From NCBI RefSeq assembly GCF_003024515.2, contig NZ_PYIX02000011.1, positions 1-64,000 on the forward strand: a DNA stretch of 64,000 nucleotides. Reading direction: 5' to 3'. Source of the DNA: Acinetobacter sichuanensis. GTDB lineage: Bacteria; Pseudomonadota; Gammaproteobacteria; Pseudomonadales; Moraxellaceae. Every line of letters begins with the position of its first letter. Positions within the stretch are counted from its first letter, which is position 1. The notes below the pieces were generated by a model. It saw only the letters and a list, made by a program, of their open reading frames with translations. It was not told the origin of the DNA and did no database searches. Below, piece after piece: positions 62,096 through 64,000 of the stretch. The position numbers were made by a program, and so were the translations under genes.

Positions 62096-63937
62096 TTAGA
62101 AATTCATCTTAAACACCATAGAGGCATAGTCACGGTCATCAATCGTGCTGAATTCATTACTGCCAAAATAGTTTTGATACGCAATTTCAGCCGAATACTT
62201 TTTCTGATAGGTTGCTGTAACACCAACTCCCACCGCCATTTGACCTTCCTGAAAGTTTGGTCCATAACCTGTCACATCATGTCGGAAAGTCAGACTTGGA
62301 CTGACGTTGGTTTCAGCCAATAAATCAGGATAATTCAATGCTGCCCTTAAACGATAGCCCGCAGACCATTCACTGAAAAAACCGTCTTTGGCATTACAGA
62401 ACTGACGATTTAAATCCTTCAGCTCCTCGGCAGATAAATTACCTGAGCCTGCTGCAATACAGGCATTCGCACCCGTAACAGGATCATAGGCTCCTGTGGA
62501 CAACTCGCTGCGCCCAAAGGCACTACTGCGCCCAAAACGCTGCCCATCAATATCGCCAATATGATTGACCGCCAATTCAGCCATCCATGTCAGATTTTTT
62601 GCACCCAAAACATCCGTCACAGTATCTGCTGCACCCACAGACAATTGTGAAACAGGCAAACGTGCATAACCATCAACATGAGCACCAAACTCAGGGCGGA
62701 CACCTGCCTCTGTAAAAGGCGAGTTGGGTGCAAGGATCTGAAACTGCACAAGATCAGTCCCATTAAAACCCAAAGGTTGATTTGGTTTATGATTCAACTC
62801 TGCAAACCATGCAGTCGTTCCCACCTTGGCACTCAAGCTCAGTGCAAACATCCGTACATCTTCAGGATAAACCGCATAATAGCTTGCTGTATTAAAATAT
62901 TTTGCACCCAAACCCGTTGCGGCTTTGCCTTCAAAAGCTGAAAAACGACTATGATAATTGGCATAATAGACACCCAGTTCCAGATTATTCATATCAGGAA
63001 AAGTTTGTTTCAATGCAATACCATATTGCCCACCATCTTTTGCTGACTGAGTTTCACCACGTGGAATATAACTGCCACTTTGCATGGCTGTTTCAGTCGT
63101 TCGATCTCCGACAATAGCAATGGTGATCGGACCACAGCTTTCAGGGGTAAAGTCTGAAATCTGAAGGAATGTACCGCAACCATCCAGCACGGATGGTCTA
63201 AATTTATATTGATAAAATCCTTCAACCTGTAAATTCTTATTTAAACCTAAGTTGAATGCCAGCATCTCCGCAGGAATTACACGTTCTTTGGCATCTCCGC
63301 CCGGACGGTTCATAGCAGCAACATCAATCGCATTCACCGAGTTGATACCATGCTGAAAAAATCGGGATTTGCCCCAATTCAAAGCCTGTTTACCAAGCTT
63401 AATTTCTAAAGGCTGATCATTGGGTAGCGTAAACTTTCTCCACAAATAAGCATCCCATAATTCAATGCCTTTAAACTTTGCCAGATCAGGCCACTGACGG
63501 TCGTCAAAGGCTTCAAAGTCACCCCGACCTGTTTCATAGGCATGGTCGTACCAGTATTTTGCACTGAGTACAGCCCCTTGTTTCCCATCACTTAGACTTG
63601 TTTCTGTAAGTCCCCGAATAATCTGTGAAATCACATCATGGCGATTAAAATTCTGCCGACCATTGTCGCCATTGGTATCGACGCTATTGCCTTCCTTACC
63701 AATTTTTTTCGCATCAGGTGCAAATAATAACGATGCTGATGGCTTTTCCATACTCCAACTGGTACCCATGCTGAGTGTGGTATTGGTTTTAAATTTCCAA
63801 TCATCAAAAACATCAACACTTGCTGCCTGAACAGCATTAATCTGAGCAATCGAAACAGCCAAAACACTTGCTATAAGGTATTGAGCATATCGAGACTGCT
63901 TTTTTATTCCGTTTAAATCTGTGAATTTATTCACCAT
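62096..63937 (-). CDS. DUF1302 family outer-membrane-type protein
   Basis: A protein of about 613 residues. The signal peptide ends near NAVQA-ASVDVFDDW, and the body alternates polar and apolar residues with many aromatics up to the terminal Phe (MVFKMNF), as in beta-barrels. DUF1302 (PF06980) proteins are often paired with DUF1329 proteins in lipid, sterol or hydrocarbon degradation; the partner would be outside the window. GGAG six bases before the ATG at 63937 decides the start over the frame opening at 63982. Confidence 0.82.
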   Translation of the reverse strand: MVNKFTDLNGIKKQSRYAQYLIASVLAVSIAQINAVQAASVDVFDDWKFKTNTTLSMGTSWSMEKPSASLLFAPDAKKIGKEGNSVDTNGDNGRQNFNRHDVISQIIRGLTETSLSDGKQGAVLSAKYWYDHAYETGRGDFEAFDDRQWPDLAKFKGIELWDAYLWRKFTLPNDQPLEIKLGKQALNWGKSRFFQHGINSVNAIDVAAMNRPGGDAKERVIPAEMLAFNLGLNKNLQVEGFYQYKFRPSVLDGCGTFLQISDFTPESCGPITIAIVGDRTTETAMQSGSYIPRGETQSAKDGGQYGIALKQTFPDMNNLELGVYYANYHSRFSAFEGKAATGLGAKYFNTASYYAVYPEDVRMFALSLSAKVGTTAWFAELNHKPNQPLGFNGTDLVQFQILAPNSPFTEAGVRPEFGAHVDGYARLPVSQLSVGAADTVTDVLGAKNLTWMAELAVNHIGDIDGQRFGRSSAFGRSELSTGAYDPVTGANACIAAGSGNLSAEELKDLNRQFCNAKDGFFSEWSAGYRLRAALNYPDLLAETNVSPSLTFRHDVTGYGPNFQEGQMAVGVGVTATYQKKYSAEIAYQNYFGSNEFSTIDDRDYASMVFKMNF

Positions 63938-63969
63938 ATCAGCTCCATTTAGATATGACTGTCCTGAGC

Positions 63970-63997
63970 CCCCTTGTCTCAAGGGAGCATTTTTTTG
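63970..63997 (+). terminator. Hairpin with U-tract upstream of the DUF1302 gene
   Basis: CCCTTG-TCT-CAAGGG with a T7 run after it reads as a rho-independent terminator on the plus strand, although no plus-strand gene ends here. It may insulate the DUF1302 promoter from antisense reading or be a chance structure. Cut off by the window end. Confidence 0.4.
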
Positions 63998-64000
63998 TTT

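Noticed and set aside
1..64000. CRISPR arrays, tRNA or rRNA genes, transposases, prophage genes
   Set aside because: None was seen in either strand; repeats found are operators or hairpins, not arrays.

Overview
The window is a stretch of an A+T-rich gammaproteobacterial chromosome, most likely Acinetobacter. This is inferred from base composition, from the meta-cleavage phenol operon with a MopR/DmpR-like regulator, from the dca-type dicarboxylate beta-oxidation block, and from general gene style. It contains no rRNA, tRNA, CRISPR array or recognisable insertion sequence. Almost everything is catabolic and is arranged as operons, each next to its own regulator.

Region by region. (1) 1-3006: the 3' part of a ydiJ-type FAD/Fe-S dehydrogenase with its terminator, then a convergent hisC-like aminotransferase. 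(2) 3453-15239: a seven-gene minus-strand operon (HyuA and HyuB hydantoinase/oxoprolinase subunits, aminotransferase, uronate-dehydrogenase-like enzyme, FAD amino-acid oxidase-like enzyme, ThDP enzyme, aldehyde dehydrogenase) facing a LysR regulator. Its promoter has a good -35/-10 pair, a LysR-like dyad and, at the far end, a terminator. It reads as a pathway that opens a cyclic amide, deaminates, decarboxylates and oxidises. (3) 15474-16911: an Rrf2 regulator divergent from a thioredoxin-reductase-like flavoprotein, with a perfect dyad between them. (4) 17389-24819: an HxlR-controlled locus with two PF10118 ferritin-like hydrolase paralogues, an alpha/beta hydrolase, a thioesterase, an SRPBCC protein, a GST and two SDR-fold proteins that both lack the catalytic Tyr. 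Three identical 17-bp operators tie the two arms together. (5) 25061-26814: a hipA-hipB type kinase/antitoxin pair in reversed gene order with three operators spaced exactly 41 bp apart. (6) 26924-40897: a phenol hydroxylase plus meta-cleavage operon (dmpK-L-M-N-O-P-Q-B-D, outer-membrane protein, dmpE-F-G, acyl-CoA synthetase) behind a perfect sigma-54 promoter, with a sigma-54 activator whose sensor lacks the usual zinc cysteines. The dehydrogenase branch (dmpC, dmpH, dmpI) is absent. (7) 41306-51951: a FadL-type porin and a TetR-controlled operon for an unidentified hydrophobic, probably unsaturated substrate. (8) 52256-59584: CoA transferase, acyl-CoA dehydrogenase, enoyl-CoA hydratase, hydroxyacyl-CoA dehydrogenase and 3-oxoadipyl-CoA thiolase with an IclR regulator and three related operators, i.e. 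a dca-like dicarboxylate/adipate block. (9) 59732-63937: an AraC regulator, a YeiH-type exporter and a DUF1302 outer-membrane-type protein.

The main candidates for undescribed biology are the HxlR locus, the TetR/FadL cluster and the hydantoinase-type operon. No homology search was run. Family assignments come from motifs and recognition of the translated sequences.
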